In this document: positions 33,476 to 41,720 of the stretch, in pieces
Position numbering within the stretch: the stretch's first letter is position 1
Layout: every line of letters begins with the position of its first letter
Assembly (NCBI RefSeq): GCF_003576375.1
Contig: NZ_QWGE01000003.1
Location: 730,086-794,085, forward strand
Direction: 5' to 3'
Length of the DNA stretch: 64,000 bases
Source: Pontibacter oryzae
Lineage (GTDB): Bacteria > Bacteroidota > Bacteroidia > Cytophagales > Hymenobacteraceae
The notes under the pieces: model-generated
What the model saw: only the letters and a program-made list of their open reading frames with translations
What the model was told of the DNA's origin: nothing
The model's database searches: none
Program-made: the position numbers and the translations under genes

Positions 33476-34849
33476 TTATCCGCGTTGCTCTTTCCAGAGC
33501 TGGTTAAACGATTTTTTAGGGACGTGCAGCGGCTCGCGGCGTTTGCTCCAAGTGTCTTTTAAAACATACTTCAGCACAAAGTTTTTCGCAGCTGATGGGG
33601 CAAGATTTAGCAACGTGCGGCTCTTCATGGCTTTCAGCCAGAATTTAAAAGCAGTAGTTTCCTGTCCGTCGGCCATGCCTTGGTCTACACTTTGTTTACG
33701 ATTAAGCAGCAGCAGATTGTGTATGTTGATCTTTACCGGGCATACCGAAGTACAAGCGCCACACAACGAACTGGCAAAGCTCAAGTGTTTATGCTCGGCC
33801 ATGCCGTTATAATGCGGCGAAATAACTGAGCCAATAGGGCCGCTGTAAGTTGTTTCGTAGGTATGGCCGCCGATGTTTTTGTAAACCGGGCAAATGTTAA
33901 GGCAGGCACCGCAACGGATGCAGTTCAGTGCCTCGCGCTTTTCGGGAAGGGCCAGTAGGTCGGTACGGCCGTTATCCAGCAATACCACATACATCTCTTC
34001 CGGGCCATCTTTTTCTTTTGGCTGGCGCGGGCCGGTAAAAATCGTGTTATAAACGGTTACGTTCTGGCCGGTACCGCTGGTGCTCAAAAGTGGCCAAAAT
34101 AATTCCAGGTCCATAATAGACGGAATCATCTTTTCGATGCCCACAATAGCGATGTGCGTTTTCGGGAAAGTAGTGGAAAGTCGGGCGTTGCCCTCATTCT
34201 CGGTTACAGCCACACCTCCTACATCCGCTATTAGGAAGTTGCCGCCAGTAATGCCCACCTCTGCTGAAGTATACTTCTCGCGCAGCAGCTTGCGGGCCAC
34301 GCCTACCAGTTCCTCCGCATTATCGGTTGGCTTAATGCCCAGCTTGCGCACAAACAGGTCGGCAATGTCTTTTTTAGACATGTGCATGGCCGGTGTTACG
34401 ATGTGGTAAGGCCGCTGCTCTGCCAGCTGCACAATGTACTCGCCCAGGTCGGTTTCTACGGTTTCGATGCCGTTTTTCTCCAGGAACTCGTTAAGGTGAA
34501 TCTCCTCCGTGATCATGGATTTAGATTTCACGACGGAGCGGGCGCGCTTGCGCTTCATGATCTCACCAATCTCCCTTAAAGCCTCCTGTGCGTCGCGGGC
34601 CCAGATCACCTTGCCGCCGCGGGCGGTAAAGTTGGCCTCAAACTCCATCAGGTACTTGTCCAGGTTATTGATGGTATTGGTCTTTATATACGAGCCGCGC
34701 TCACGGGCTAGTTCATGGTCGGTGTATTGGGTAAGGCCACGCTGCACAGCGGCATTATACTTGCCGATGTTAAACTTGATGGTAGCGCGGTGGCCCTGGT
34801 CGAATGCTTTTGTTTCCGCGTCTTGCAGAAACTGTCTTAGTTTACTCAT
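33476..34849 (-). CDS. lutB: L-lactate utilization iron-sulfur protein LutB
   Basis: A 457-residue LutB/LldF family protein, the iron-sulfur and NAD-binding-like component of the LutABC system oxidising L-lactate to pyruvate. The N-terminal LUD domain (about 60-290) has SKSMITEEIHLNEFLEKNG and GNFLIADVGG. The C-terminal half holds two 4Fe-4S motifs, C310-x2-C313-x2-C316-x3-C320 and C363-x2-C366-x3-C370. lutA and lutC are not adjacent, which is unusual because they are often together. It is a single gene flanked by terminators. Confidence 0.92.
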   Translation of the reverse strand: MSKLRQFLQDAETKAFDQGHRATIKFNIGKYNAAVQRGLTQYTDHELARERGSYIKTNTINNLDKYLMEFEANFTARGGKVIWARDAQEALREIGEIMKRKRARSVVKSKSMITEEIHLNEFLEKNGIETVETDLGEYIVQLAEQRPYHIVTPAMHMSKKDIADLFVRKLGIKPTDNAEELVGVARKLLREKYTSAEVGITGGNFLIADVGGVAVTENEGNARLSTTFPKTHIAIVGIEKMIPSIMDLELFWPLLSTSGTGQNVTVYNTIFTGPRQPKEKDGPEEMYVVLLDNGRTDLLALPEKREALNCIRCGACLNICPVYKNIGGHTYETTYSGPIGSVISPHYNGMAEHKHLSFASSLCGACTSVCPVKINIHNLLLLNRKQSVDQGMADGQETTAFKFWLKAMKSRTLLNLAPSAAKNFVLKYVLKDTWSKRREPLHVPKKSFNQLWKEQRG

Positions 34850-34907
34850 GCTGTTTCTCCCCTACGTGTTTCCGGTACAAAGGCTGCAATTACCACAAGC
34901 CCTACAA

Positions 34908-34942
34908 AAGAAAAACACCCTTAAAGGTAGGGTGTTTTTCTT
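34908..34942 (-). terminator. Terminator of the M28 peptidase gene
   Basis: A 14-bp perfect stem (34908-34921 with 34929-34942), A-rich/T-rich at the ends. Located between lutB and the M28 gene on the minus strand, 168 bases after the M28 stop. Confidence 0.8.
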
Positions 34943-34945
34943 AGA

Positions 34946-34977
34946 GTTGAAAAGTTAGAATGTTAGAAGGTTAAAAG
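34946..34977 (-). repeat. Octamer array, inverse orientation
   Basis: On the plus strand four units GTTGAAAA, GTTAGAAT, GTTAGAAG and GTTAAAAG. Read on the minus strand they are NTTYTAAC-type units, like those before nuoD. They form an inverted partner to the array at 35079-35110. Confidence 0.75.
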
Positions 34978-35078
34978 TAAAACTGTAAGTGATCATAAGC
35001 TAAAAGTATACTTTTTTGCTCTATGCCTCTGATCATATAACCCGTCAGGCTTATGAGCTGCAAAGCCATACTTGTCAC

Positions 35079-35110
35079 TTTCTAACGTTTTAACTTTTAA
35101 ACGTTTTAAC
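35079..35110 (+). repeat. Octamer array at the 3' end of the M28 gene
   Basis: Four units, TTTCTAAC, GTTTTAAC, TTTTAAAC and GTTTTAAC. They end at the base that begins the M28 stop codon (complement). About 100 bases from the inverse array at 34946-34977. Confidence 0.75.
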
Positions 35111-36651
35111 TACTTTTTATTGCTGTCTACCACAATGCGGTTTTCGCGGTTAGCAAGCTCCCATGCCACGTGGAACGCTAGGCGCGTTACTTTCTCAGCG
35201 CTCTCAAAGTTGATTTTATCTACCTCGTCGCTTGGCTGGTGGTAATCATCGTGCACGCCGTTAAAGTAGAATACGATCGGAATGCCTTTCTTAGCGAAGT
35301 TGTAGTGGTCTGAGCGGTAGTAGAAACGGTTCGGGTCGTTCTCGTCGTTGTAAGTATAATCCAGCTTGAGGTTGACATACTTCTGGTTCATCTCCTCGTT
35401 GATCTTGTGCAGCTCAGATGATAGCTTATCAGCCCCGATCACGTAAATGTAGTTGCTGTCGTTGGTCTTCTCGTACGTATAGTCCATGCGGCCGATCATA
35501 TCGATGTTAACGTCTGCCACGGTGTTCTCCAGCGGGAAGATCGGGTTTTCGGAGTAGTACTCAGAGCCCAGCAGGCCTTTTTCCTCGCCGGTTACCGTCA
35601 TAAAGAGCATACTGCGGCGCGGGCCGTAGCCATCTTTTTTAGCTTGGGCAAAAGCCTCGGCCACTTCCAGCACAGCCACTGTGCCCGAGCCATCATCGTT
35701 GGCGCCGTTAAAGATCTTGTCTCCTTCCAGCGACTCATCTATGCCTACGTGGTCGTAGTGTGCAGTTATTACTACAACTTCATCTTTCTTATCAGTGCCT
35801 TCAATGTAGCCTAACACGTTTTCAGTAGAAAGTGGCTCCGACCTGCGCTCGGTTAGTATACTTACTTTAGATGCAGGTGTATAAGATGCTGGCTGGGCGC
35901 TGGCCATCAGTTTATCGGCAGTAGTGCCAAGCAGGGCAGCGCCAACGGTAGGGGAGGCAATCAGGTTAACAGCGCGCGTGCTTTCTCCCTGGCGAGAAAC
36001 AGACGGTTGCTTCAGGCGGTGTGCAAAACGCTCCGACATCATACGGAAAGGCTCCGCGCCCATAACGTAGACTACACCTTTGGCTTTGGCTTCCTCGGCG
36101 GCGGCAGAGAATCCACGCATCTTCGTCTGCATTTCGGCAGGCGTTGCCAGCAGTGTTACAATCAGTTTGCCCTGTGCTTTGGCACTGGGTACCTGGGCGG
36201 CATCAGACACATAAACGGCTTCTACGGCTTGCTCCGTAGAGAAAGCAGAAGAACCGTACGGGAAGAAGTCCTGCATCATCAGGTATTTCTCCTTGCCAAT
36301 GGTTATGTGGCCTTCACCCCAGCTGCTTTTCTGTAGGTCAAAGGTTTGGTAGTATGGGTTGGCGCTGTTGCTCTTTACAGGGCCCATCAGTCCATCCTCA
36401 CGGAACTCACGCGCAATATACTCAGCTGCCATTTTCTGGCCTTTGTCGCCAGTGTTACGGCCTTCATACTCATCCGAAGCGATAATGTGCAGGTGCTTCG
36501 AGAGGTCCGCCGCTTTAATGGTTTCGGCATACTTTGGTGCTGCTTCGCTGAGCTTAGCTACATCGGTGGTTGGTTTGCTGGCGCTTGGGCCTTGGGCGCA
36601 ACCGTAGCCAATGGCAGCTAGCAGCAAGCATGCATAGAGATTATTTCTCAT
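35110..36651 (-). CDS. M28 family zinc aminopeptidase, lipoprotein
   Basis: A 513-residue lipoprotein: lipobox GYGC (Cys18), with QGPSAS after it. A PA-like insert (about 110-275) precedes the M28 peptidase domain (about 280-500). Zinc-ligand motifs: HYDHVG (His about 305), NGANDDGSGT (bridging Asp), GEEKGLLGSEYY (catalytic and ligand Glu), DMIGRMD (Asp) and HDDYHQPSDEVDKI (His). The domain order matches aminopeptidase S/leucyl aminopeptidase-type proteins of Bacteroidota. It acts in the envelope on peptides. A single gene; IspF lies upstream, 58 bases away. Confidence 0.93.
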   Translation of the reverse strand: MRNNLYACLLLAAIGYGCAQGPSASKPTTDVAKLSEAAPKYAETIKAADLSKHLHIIASDEYEGRNTGDKGQKMAAEYIAREFREDGLMGPVKSNSANPYYQTFDLQKSSWGEGHITIGKEKYLMMQDFFPYGSSAFSTEQAVEAVYVSDAAQVPSAKAQGKLIVTLLATPAEMQTKMRGFSAAAEEAKAKGVVYVMGAEPFRMMSERFAHRLKQPSVSRQGESTRAVNLIASPTVGAALLGTTADKLMASAQPASYTPASKVSILTERRSEPLSTENVLGYIEGTDKKDEVVVITAHYDHVGIDESLEGDKIFNGANDDGSGTVAVLEVAEAFAQAKKDGYGPRRSMLFMTVTGEEKGLLGSEYYSENPIFPLENTVADVNIDMIGRMDYTYEKTNDSNYIYVIGADKLSSELHKINEEMNQKYVNLKLDYTYNDENDPNRFYYRSDHYNFAKKGIPIVFYFNGVHDDYHQPSDEVDKINFESAEKVTRLAFHVAWELANRENRIVVDSNKK

Positions 36652-36709
36652 AGTTTTTGGAATGGTGTTAGTTAAATTAAGTTTAGTTTGATAAATGCAG
36701 ACAGGATGT

Positions 36710-37195
36710 TTACTGTTTTTGGATCAGGACCGTTGCAAAAGCGGCCACGCCCTCTTTTTTGCCAACAAAACCAAGGTGCTCAGTTGTGGTAGCTTTAATA
36801 GATAAGTCTTCTTCGGGTATGCCCATCACCTCCGCCAGGCAAGCCTTCATAGCAGGTATGTGTGGGTTAACCTTTGGCTCCTGCAGGCAGATGGTAGAGT
36901 CGATGTTGCCGATCTCGTAGCCTTCGCGCGCAAGCAAGTGCACTACTTCTTTCAGAAGTATCTTAGAGTCTATGCCTTTATACTTTGGGTCTTTGTCGGA
37001 GAAGTGATAGCCGATGTCGCGCATGTTTGCGGCGCCAAGCAGGGCATCGCAGATAACGTGTATCAGCACATCCGCATCGGAGTGGCCCAGTGCACCATGG
37101 GTATGCGGTACTTTTATGCCGCCCAGCCAAAAGTCCAGCCCTTCCTGGAGCTGATGCACATCGTAGCCGAAGCCGGTTCTGATTTTAAGTTTCAT
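36710..37195 (-). CDS. ispF: 2-C-methyl-D-erythritol 2,4-cyclodiphosphate synthase
   Basis: A 161-residue enzyme of the non-mevalonate isoprenoid pathway, forming the cyclic diphosphate with release of CMP. Zinc ligands are Asp12 and His14 (GYDVH) and His46 (SDADVLIHV), each shifted by four from E. coli IspF. DIGYHFSDKDPKYKG and the closing EGVAAFATVLIQKQ (trimer cavity) are typical. No other isoprenoid gene is adjacent. Probably co-transcribed with the M28 gene downstream. Confidence 0.97.
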   Translation of the reverse strand: MKLKIRTGFGYDVHQLQEGLDFWLGGIKVPHTHGALGHSDADVLIHVICDALLGAANMRDIGYHFSDKDPKYKGIDSKILLKEVVHLLAREGYEIGNIDSTICLQEPKVNPHIPAMKACLAEVMGIPEEDLSIKATTTEHLGFVGKKEGVAAFATVLIQKQ

Positions 37196-37378
37196 TAAAT
37201 CGATGGTTATACTTCAAGATACAGTAAATGTATCAGAAACTTCGCTTAATGCATAACATAAATTTGCACAGCATAGCTAATTCAAAGCCGCATTGGCAAA
37301 GTATAATCATTGTCTCTTGGCAGAGTATAGGAATAAAAAATATATATTAATGTAACTATATATTATAATTCATTTACA

Positions 37379-37386
37379 TAAATTTG
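37379..37386 (+). promoter_or_regulatory. Candidate -7 element before the T9SS-exported protein
   Basis: TAAATTTG matches TAnnTTTG, 89 bases before the ATG at 37475. A second copy lies at 37259-37266. The spacer 37196-37474 is very AT-rich and has no gene. Confidence 0.35.
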
Positions 37387-37474
37387 CTGCCGATCTAGTT
37401 GAATCTAAGAAAAATTATATGAATTCAGCTGATTTATTGGAAATATACAAACTTAAATTACGATTAACGCAATA

Positions 37475-38914
37475 ATGATGATTGCAGCACCCTTTCTATC
37501 AAAAATGCGCCGGTTTACTATAGTAGCCTTAGTATTAACCGGTTTTCAGGCACAAGCCCAGTCTGCTAGAGAAGTATCTGAAGTTATAACAGACTTTGGT
37601 GGACTCTGGAAAAGCGCTAAAGGTAGCTTAAATAGTATAAAACCAGATAACAGCCATAACCTGTTGGCGTTTACCTATAAGGGCAAAACGTTCTCTACTG
37701 GTGCAAACGATGATAAGCTGACGAAAAATGGCGTTGCTTTTACAAAAGGGTATTATGTGGGTTACTTTTTTAGCAATGAAGCAGTAACTGCTACTAGTAA
37801 CACTAAAATTGCACTCGGAGCCAGCTATGACGGTGTGGCAAATGGAGCAAGCAATCCTGCACCAACAAATTCGATTTCAAAATATTTAAGCGATGGCCTG
37901 AATGGCCTTGACTTGGGCACCGGCGTAGCTAATATGCCTAAAGGAGACTTGGTATATGACGCCAAAAACATACTTCCAGCAGCTATCGGGGATGATGTGC
38001 CGGATATTTTGGTTACACAAATTGCTGACCCATCTAACTCAGTAGATTCTTACGAATTTTTGGATAAAGATGGTAATCTTGTGGGGGGCCGCGTAAATAT
38101 TGCGTTTACGAATATTTCGACTGTGGGCAAATGGACTGCCGACTTTTATGAGGCAAGCAAAACTCCTATGGCCTTAGGGGCAGGCTACACTAAAACAGAG
38201 CGAGACCTGCGTTTATGGGCTGCTGACTTTGCAGACTTCGGCTTAACAAAAGATAATATCTCTCAGGTACGCACTTTTGTGATCCACTTGAATGGTAATA
38301 GTGATCTGGCATTTGTGGCGTACAATGCCAACGCTTTTTACGAGCAAAGCCCTTACGGCGATATCGTGCCTCTGCCAGTTACCTTAACAAGTTTTACTGC
38401 CAAGCAGCTGCAGGAGCAAGTACAGTTAAGCTGGAGCACCGCTTCTGAAAAAAATAGCAGCCACTTTGAGATAATGGCCAGCACGGATGGCAGGCAGTTT
38501 GCAACTATAGGCAAAGTAAATGCGGCTGGTAACTCCAACGTTAGCCTTGTCTATACTTTTAAGTATACACCAGCCACTAGCGAAGTAACATACTATAGGT
38601 TAAAGCAAGTAGACCTAGATGATACTTTTGAATATAGCAAGATAATAGCCGTAACGCTACAGGAGCGGGCAGCGGAAAACCTCGTTTACCCGAACCCTGT
38701 GTCAGGGTCGGCATCAGAAGTAATACTGCAACATGCCGCTACAGGCGGAAACATTGAAGTATGGAACCTGGCAGGAGAAAAGATGCTAGCACTTAAAGCT
38801 GAGCCCGGAACTGTTAGAACTATACTTCCGGTGCAAAACCTACCTAAAGGCATCTACCTAATAGTATGCCAAGCTAACGGAAGCCGAGAAAGCACTAAGC
38901 TGGTTATACAGTAG
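37475..38914 (+). CDS. T9SS type A sorting-domain protein of unknown function
   Basis: A 479-residue exported protein. Signal peptide MRRFTIVALVLTGFQAQAQ begins at the second ATG (37505), which may be the true start; 37475 would add ten residues. About 20-300 is an unrecognised domain with Asn/Asp-rich beta sequence (GKTFSTGANDDKLTKNG). A fibronectin-like strand block follows at about 302-395 (LPVTLTSFTAKQLQEQVQLSWSTASE). The end is a type A T9SS sorting domain (VYPNPVSGSA ... GIYLIVCQ ... TKLVIQ). It is therefore sent across the outer membrane. Single gene, terminator directly after. Confidence 0.85.
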   Translation: MMIAAPFLSKMRRFTIVALVLTGFQAQAQSAREVSEVITDFGGLWKSAKGSLNSIKPDNSHNLLAFTYKGKTFSTGANDDKLTKNGVAFTKGYYVGYFFSNEAVTATSNTKIALGASYDGVANGASNPAPTNSISKYLSDGLNGLDLGTGVANMPKGDLVYDAKNILPAAIGDDVPDILVTQIADPSNSVDSYEFLDKDGNLVGGRVNIAFTNISTVGKWTADFYEASKTPMALGAGYTKTERDLRLWAADFADFGLTKDNISQVRTFVIHLNGNSDLAFVAYNANAFYEQSPYGDIVPLPVTLTSFTAKQLQEQVQLSWSTASEKNSSHFEIMASTDGRQFATIGKVNAAGNSNVSLVYTFKYTPATSEVTYYRLKQVDLDDTFEYSKIIAVTLQERAAENLVYPNPVSGSASEVILQHAATGGNIEVWNLAGEKMLALKAEPGTVRTILPVQNLPKGIYLIVCQANGSRESTKLVIQ

Positions 38915-38941
38915 CTACAAAAGGGCATGGTTTAAAAAAAT

Positions 38942-38971
38942 AAGGGCCGGCTGCATGTGCAGCCGGCCCTT
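38942..38971. terminator. Bidirectional terminator
   Basis: A 14-bp perfect GC-rich stem (38942-38955 with 38958-38971), loop TG. It is shared by the T9SS protein gene and the converging Old Yellow Enzyme gene. Confidence 0.85.
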
Positions 38972-38999
38972 TGCATATATATGTAAAGGCACCTCAGGC

Positions 39000-40097
39000 T
39001 TAGGCCTCTACTTCCGAAAGGGAAGGGTAATCGATATAGCCCTCAGTGCCAGGAGTATAAAATTTATCTTTATCAGGTTGCTGCAGTGCCGCGTTTTGCT
39101 CAAAACGCTCTGGCAGGTCAGGGTTTGCAATAAACGGCACGCCATAGGCCACCATGTCGGCATGGCCTTCTTCAATAACCTTATTGCCGCTCTCCTGGGT
39201 AAAACCACCGTTAATAATCAGGTTGCCTTTATACATTGGGCGGTAGCGCTGCGCAATGTTTGGCTCTGCATGCGGCAGGTTACTTACATCAGTAAATGGC
39301 TCTGACAGGTGCAGGTATGCCAGGTTATACTTGTTTACGCTCTCAACAATGTAATCGAAAGTTGGGATGGTGTCTTCATTCAGCGTCATGCCGAAAATGC
39401 CATGCAGGCTTGGGTTCAGGCGTATGCCCACTTTCTCGAGCGGCATTACCTCCTTAATTGCATCCAACACTTCGAAAAGTATGCGTGCTCTGTTCTCAAT
39501 CGAGCCTCCGTACTCATCGGTGCGGATGTTAGAAGACGACGAAAAGAATTGGTGCAGCAGGTAGCCATTAGATGAATGTACTTCTACGCCGTCAAAACCA
39601 GCTTCCATAGCATTTTTAGCAGCGTTTTTGAAGTCCTGCACAATCTGCTTGATCTCCGGAACAGTAAGCTCGCGTGGTGTTTCAGTCTCCTTAAAGCCCT
39701 GCGGCGTAAACGACTTGTCGTTCGGGTTAATGGCTGATGGAGCCACTGGCAACTCTCCGTTATGGAAGTCGGGGTGCGACATGCGGCCTACGTGCCATAG
39801 CTGCAGAAAAATTTTGCCCCCTTCCTCGTGCACGGCTCTGGTAGTCTTCTTCCAGCCTTCTACTTGCTCGGCGCTGTAAATGCCTGGTGTGTTTATATAA
39901 CCTACGGCCTGCTCCGAGATCTGCGATCCTTCTGAAATGATAAGGCCAGCGCTGGCGCGCTGGCGATAGTATGTCGCCATAATATCGTTAGGCACGTTTC
40001 CGGCATCTGTTGCGCGGCTGCGCGTCATGGGAGCCATAACAACCCGGTTCTTCAGTTCCAGGTCATGTAATTTTATAGGTTTTAAAAGCGGTTGCAT
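39000..40097 (-). CDS. Old Yellow Enzyme-type alkene reductase
   Basis: A 365-residue FMN-dependent ene-reductase of the OYE/NemA family, reducing activated C=C bonds of electrophiles such as enals or N-ethylmaleimide. Visible: ELKNRVVMAPMTRSRA, LQLWHVGRMSHP, GFDGVEVHSSNGYLLHQF (substrate-binding His/Asn) and NIRTDEYGGSIENRARILFEV. The ATG at 40097 ([10 protein letters not shown]) gives the family length; an upstream in-frame ATG would add 22 residues. It follows the aldo/keto reductase by 75 bases in a MarR-AKR-OYE cluster, fitting an electrophile-detoxification unit. Confidence 0.93.
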   Translation of the reverse strand: MQPLLKPIKLHDLELKNRVVMAPMTRSRATDAGNVPNDIMATYYRQRASAGLIISEGSQISEQAVGYINTPGIYSAEQVEGWKKTTRAVHEEGGKIFLQLWHVGRMSHPDFHNGELPVAPSAINPNDKSFTPQGFKETETPRELTVPEIKQIVQDFKNAAKNAMEAGFDGVEVHSSNGYLLHQFFSSSSNIRTDEYGGSIENRARILFEVLDAIKEVMPLEKVGIRLNPSLHGIFGMTLNEDTIPTFDYIVESVNKYNLAYLHLSEPFTDVSNLPHAEPNIAQRYRPMYKGNLIINGGFTQESGNKVIEEGHADMVAYGVPFIANPDLPERFEQNAALQQPDKDKFYTPGTEGYIDYPSLSEVEA

Positions 40098-40172
40098 GTT
40101 AATAGCTGTTTTATTGATTTTTAAATTGCTAAGTAGAGTTGAGTGCTCATACTTGATACTCACTCATTCAGA

Positions 40173-40997
40173 TTAATCCCAGTCTGGGGCAAAGGGCGGT
40201 CTGATGATGCGGCCATCGTCCTGCTTCAGGGCAGTAACCTGCCGCATTTCGTCCGCTGTTAACTCAAAATCGAAAATATTGAGGTTTGCCTTCATGTGCT
40301 CTTCTTTGGAGCTTCTCGGGATGGCGAGTACACCGTCCTGCTGCATCATCCAGCGTAGTGTTACCTGTGCCTCGTTCTTGCCATACTTCTCACCAATGCT
40401 TTTAAGCGTATCGTTACCCATTACTTTGCCTTGTGCAATTGGGCTGTAAGCCGTCAGCGTAATGTCGTTTTGGGCAAGGTAGCTGTGTAGAGTATCCTGA
40501 TTTATGAAAGGGTGGTATTCTACCTGGTTTGTGATGATCTTGGCGCCGGTTGCTAGTACCTTGTCGAGCAGGGCAGTAGTATGGTTGCTTACCCCGATAT
40601 GCTTGGCATAGCCTTTTTCCTGCGCCTTCATCAGCTCGCCGATGTATTCTTCTACTGGCACATCCGGGTTTGGCCAGTGTATCAGCAGCAGGTCAACATA
40701 ATCAGTTTGCAGCTTTTTAAGGCTTTCCTCCACCGATGGCAAAAACTGGCCTTTATCCAGCTTCTCAAACCATACTTTGGTAGTCAGGAAGATTTCTTCA
40801 CGTGGAACATCTGATGCGGCAATGGCACGGCCAACGCCTTCCTCGTTTTTATATATCTGTGCTGTGTCGATGTGGCGGTAACCGGCATCAAGCGCGGCCT
40901 TTACCATTGTCTCGGCTGTGTCGTTTTCCAGTTGGAATGTCCCGAAGCCAAGAGCCGGAATGGTGGCCCCTTTTATGTTTATTTCCTTTGTTTTCAT
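40173..40997 (-). CDS. Aldo/keto reductase
   Basis: A 274-residue NADPH-dependent aldo/keto reductase of the bacterial AKR5-like group (2,5-diketo-gluconate reductase/methylglyoxal reductase kind). The catalytic tetrad is visible: Asp (GYRHIDTAQIYKNE), Tyr in the same segment, Lys in TTKVWFEK and His in LLLIHWPNP. The cofactor site is IPRSSKEEHMKAN. Full length. It lies 45 bases after marR on the same strand, and a dyad resembling the marR operator is in that spacer. It probably removes reactive carbonyls. Confidence 0.94.
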   Translation of the reverse strand: MKTKEINIKGATIPALGFGTFQLENDTAETMVKAALDAGYRHIDTAQIYKNEEGVGRAIAASDVPREEIFLTTKVWFEKLDKGQFLPSVEESLKKLQTDYVDLLLIHWPNPDVPVEEYIGELMKAQEKGYAKHIGVSNHTTALLDKVLATGAKIITNQVEYHPFINQDTLHSYLAQNDITLTAYSPIAQGKVMGNDTLKSIGEKYGKNEAQVTLRWMMQQDGVLAIPRSSKEEHMKANLNIFDFELTADEMRQVTALKQDDGRIIRPPFAPDWD

Positions 40998-41010
40998 AGT
41001 ATGTACATCA

Positions 41011-41024
41011 TTTGTTTATACAAG
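41011..41024. promoter_or_regulatory. Second MarR-type dyad before the aldo/keto reductase
   Basis: TTTGTTTATACAAG (41011-41024) matches the marR upstream palindrome TTTGTATATACAAA at 12 of 14 positions. It lies 14 bases before the aldo/keto reductase start. Confidence 0.5.
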
Positions 41025-41042
41025 TATAAGTTCAAAAAAAAC

Positions 41043-41492
41043 TTACCCGCGTAATTTGTCGAGTAAGTTACTTACCAGAACGGCTTCTTCGCGGGTGAGG
41101 TTATGAAAACTCTCAAACAGTACCGGGAATTTAGCATCCACCTCCTGGAGCTTTTTCAGACCGTTAGGGGTAATGCGCACCTCAATCATGCGGCGGTTGC
41201 TCTGGCAGATGTCGCGGGTAACGAAGCCTTTCTCAATCAATTTGTCGATAAGGCGTGTCACGTTGGAGTTGCGGTCTACCATGCGGCCCTGTATATCGCC
41301 GAAGCACACAGGCTCAGGGTGCTGCCCACGCAAGATAGCCAACACGTTGTGTTGCTGCAGCGTAAGGCCAAGCTCTTTAAAAAACGGCATCAGCTGCTGG
41401 TTTACCCAGTTGTTGGTGAACAACAGGTTGGCCAGTAAACGACGGTAGTCATCTTTAAACTCCTTCTGATGTATTTCGTCTTCTATGCGCAT
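41043..41492 (-). CDS. MarR family transcriptional regulator
   Basis: A 149-residue winged-helix regulator: N-terminal dimer helices, then the helix-turn-helix (about 58-90, LTLQQHNVLAILRG to MVDRNSNVTRLIDKLIEKGF) and the wing CQSNRRMIEVRITPNGLKKL. One Cys in ICQSNRR lies at the wing, a possible redox or electrophile sensor. The gene precedes the aldo/keto and ene-reductase genes on the same strand. Its own promoter overlaps a perfect palindrome, pointing to autoregulation. Repressor function is inferred. Confidence 0.93.
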   Translation of the reverse strand: MRIEDEIHQKEFKDDYRRLLANLLFTNNWVNQQLMPFFKELGLTLQQHNVLAILRGQHPEPVCFGDIQGRMVDRNSNVTRLIDKLIEKGFVTRDICQSNRRMIEVRITPNGLKKLQEVDAKFPVLFESFHNLTREEAVLVSNLLDKLRG

Positions 41493-41510
41493 AGTTTTCC
41501 TTTCTGATTA

Positions 41511-41541
41511 CAAAGTTAAGGAAGATATTTGTATATACAAA
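41511..41541 (-). promoter_or_regulatory. marR promoter with overlapping palindromic operator
   Basis: Minus strand: TTG (41540-41538), exactly 19 bases, then TAACTTTG (41518-41511), a full Bacteroidota promoter. A perfect 14-bp palindrome TTTGTATATACAAA (41528-41541) covers the -33 box, so a bound repressor would block RNA polymerase. Confidence 0.7.
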
Positions 41542-41668
41542 ATTTGTTGGTGTAATGTTTTGCTGGAGAGCATATAAGCGGTAACTGTACCTTTTTCATT
41601 CTATCCATTAAGTGCAAACGCTAGATGCTTGCTTGCGCCATACAAGCCAACCAGCAACTCTTTTAACA

Positions 41669-41698
41669 AGGAAGGCCACCACATATGGCAGCCTTCCT
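41669..41698 (-). terminator. Hairpin after M16 peptidase gene
   Basis: AGGAAGGC (41669-41676) pairs with GCCTTCCT (41691-41698), 23 bases after the minus-strand stop. No strong T-run. Confidence 0.5.
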
Positions 41699-41720
41699 AT
41701 AACTTTTGCGCGGATTACTT

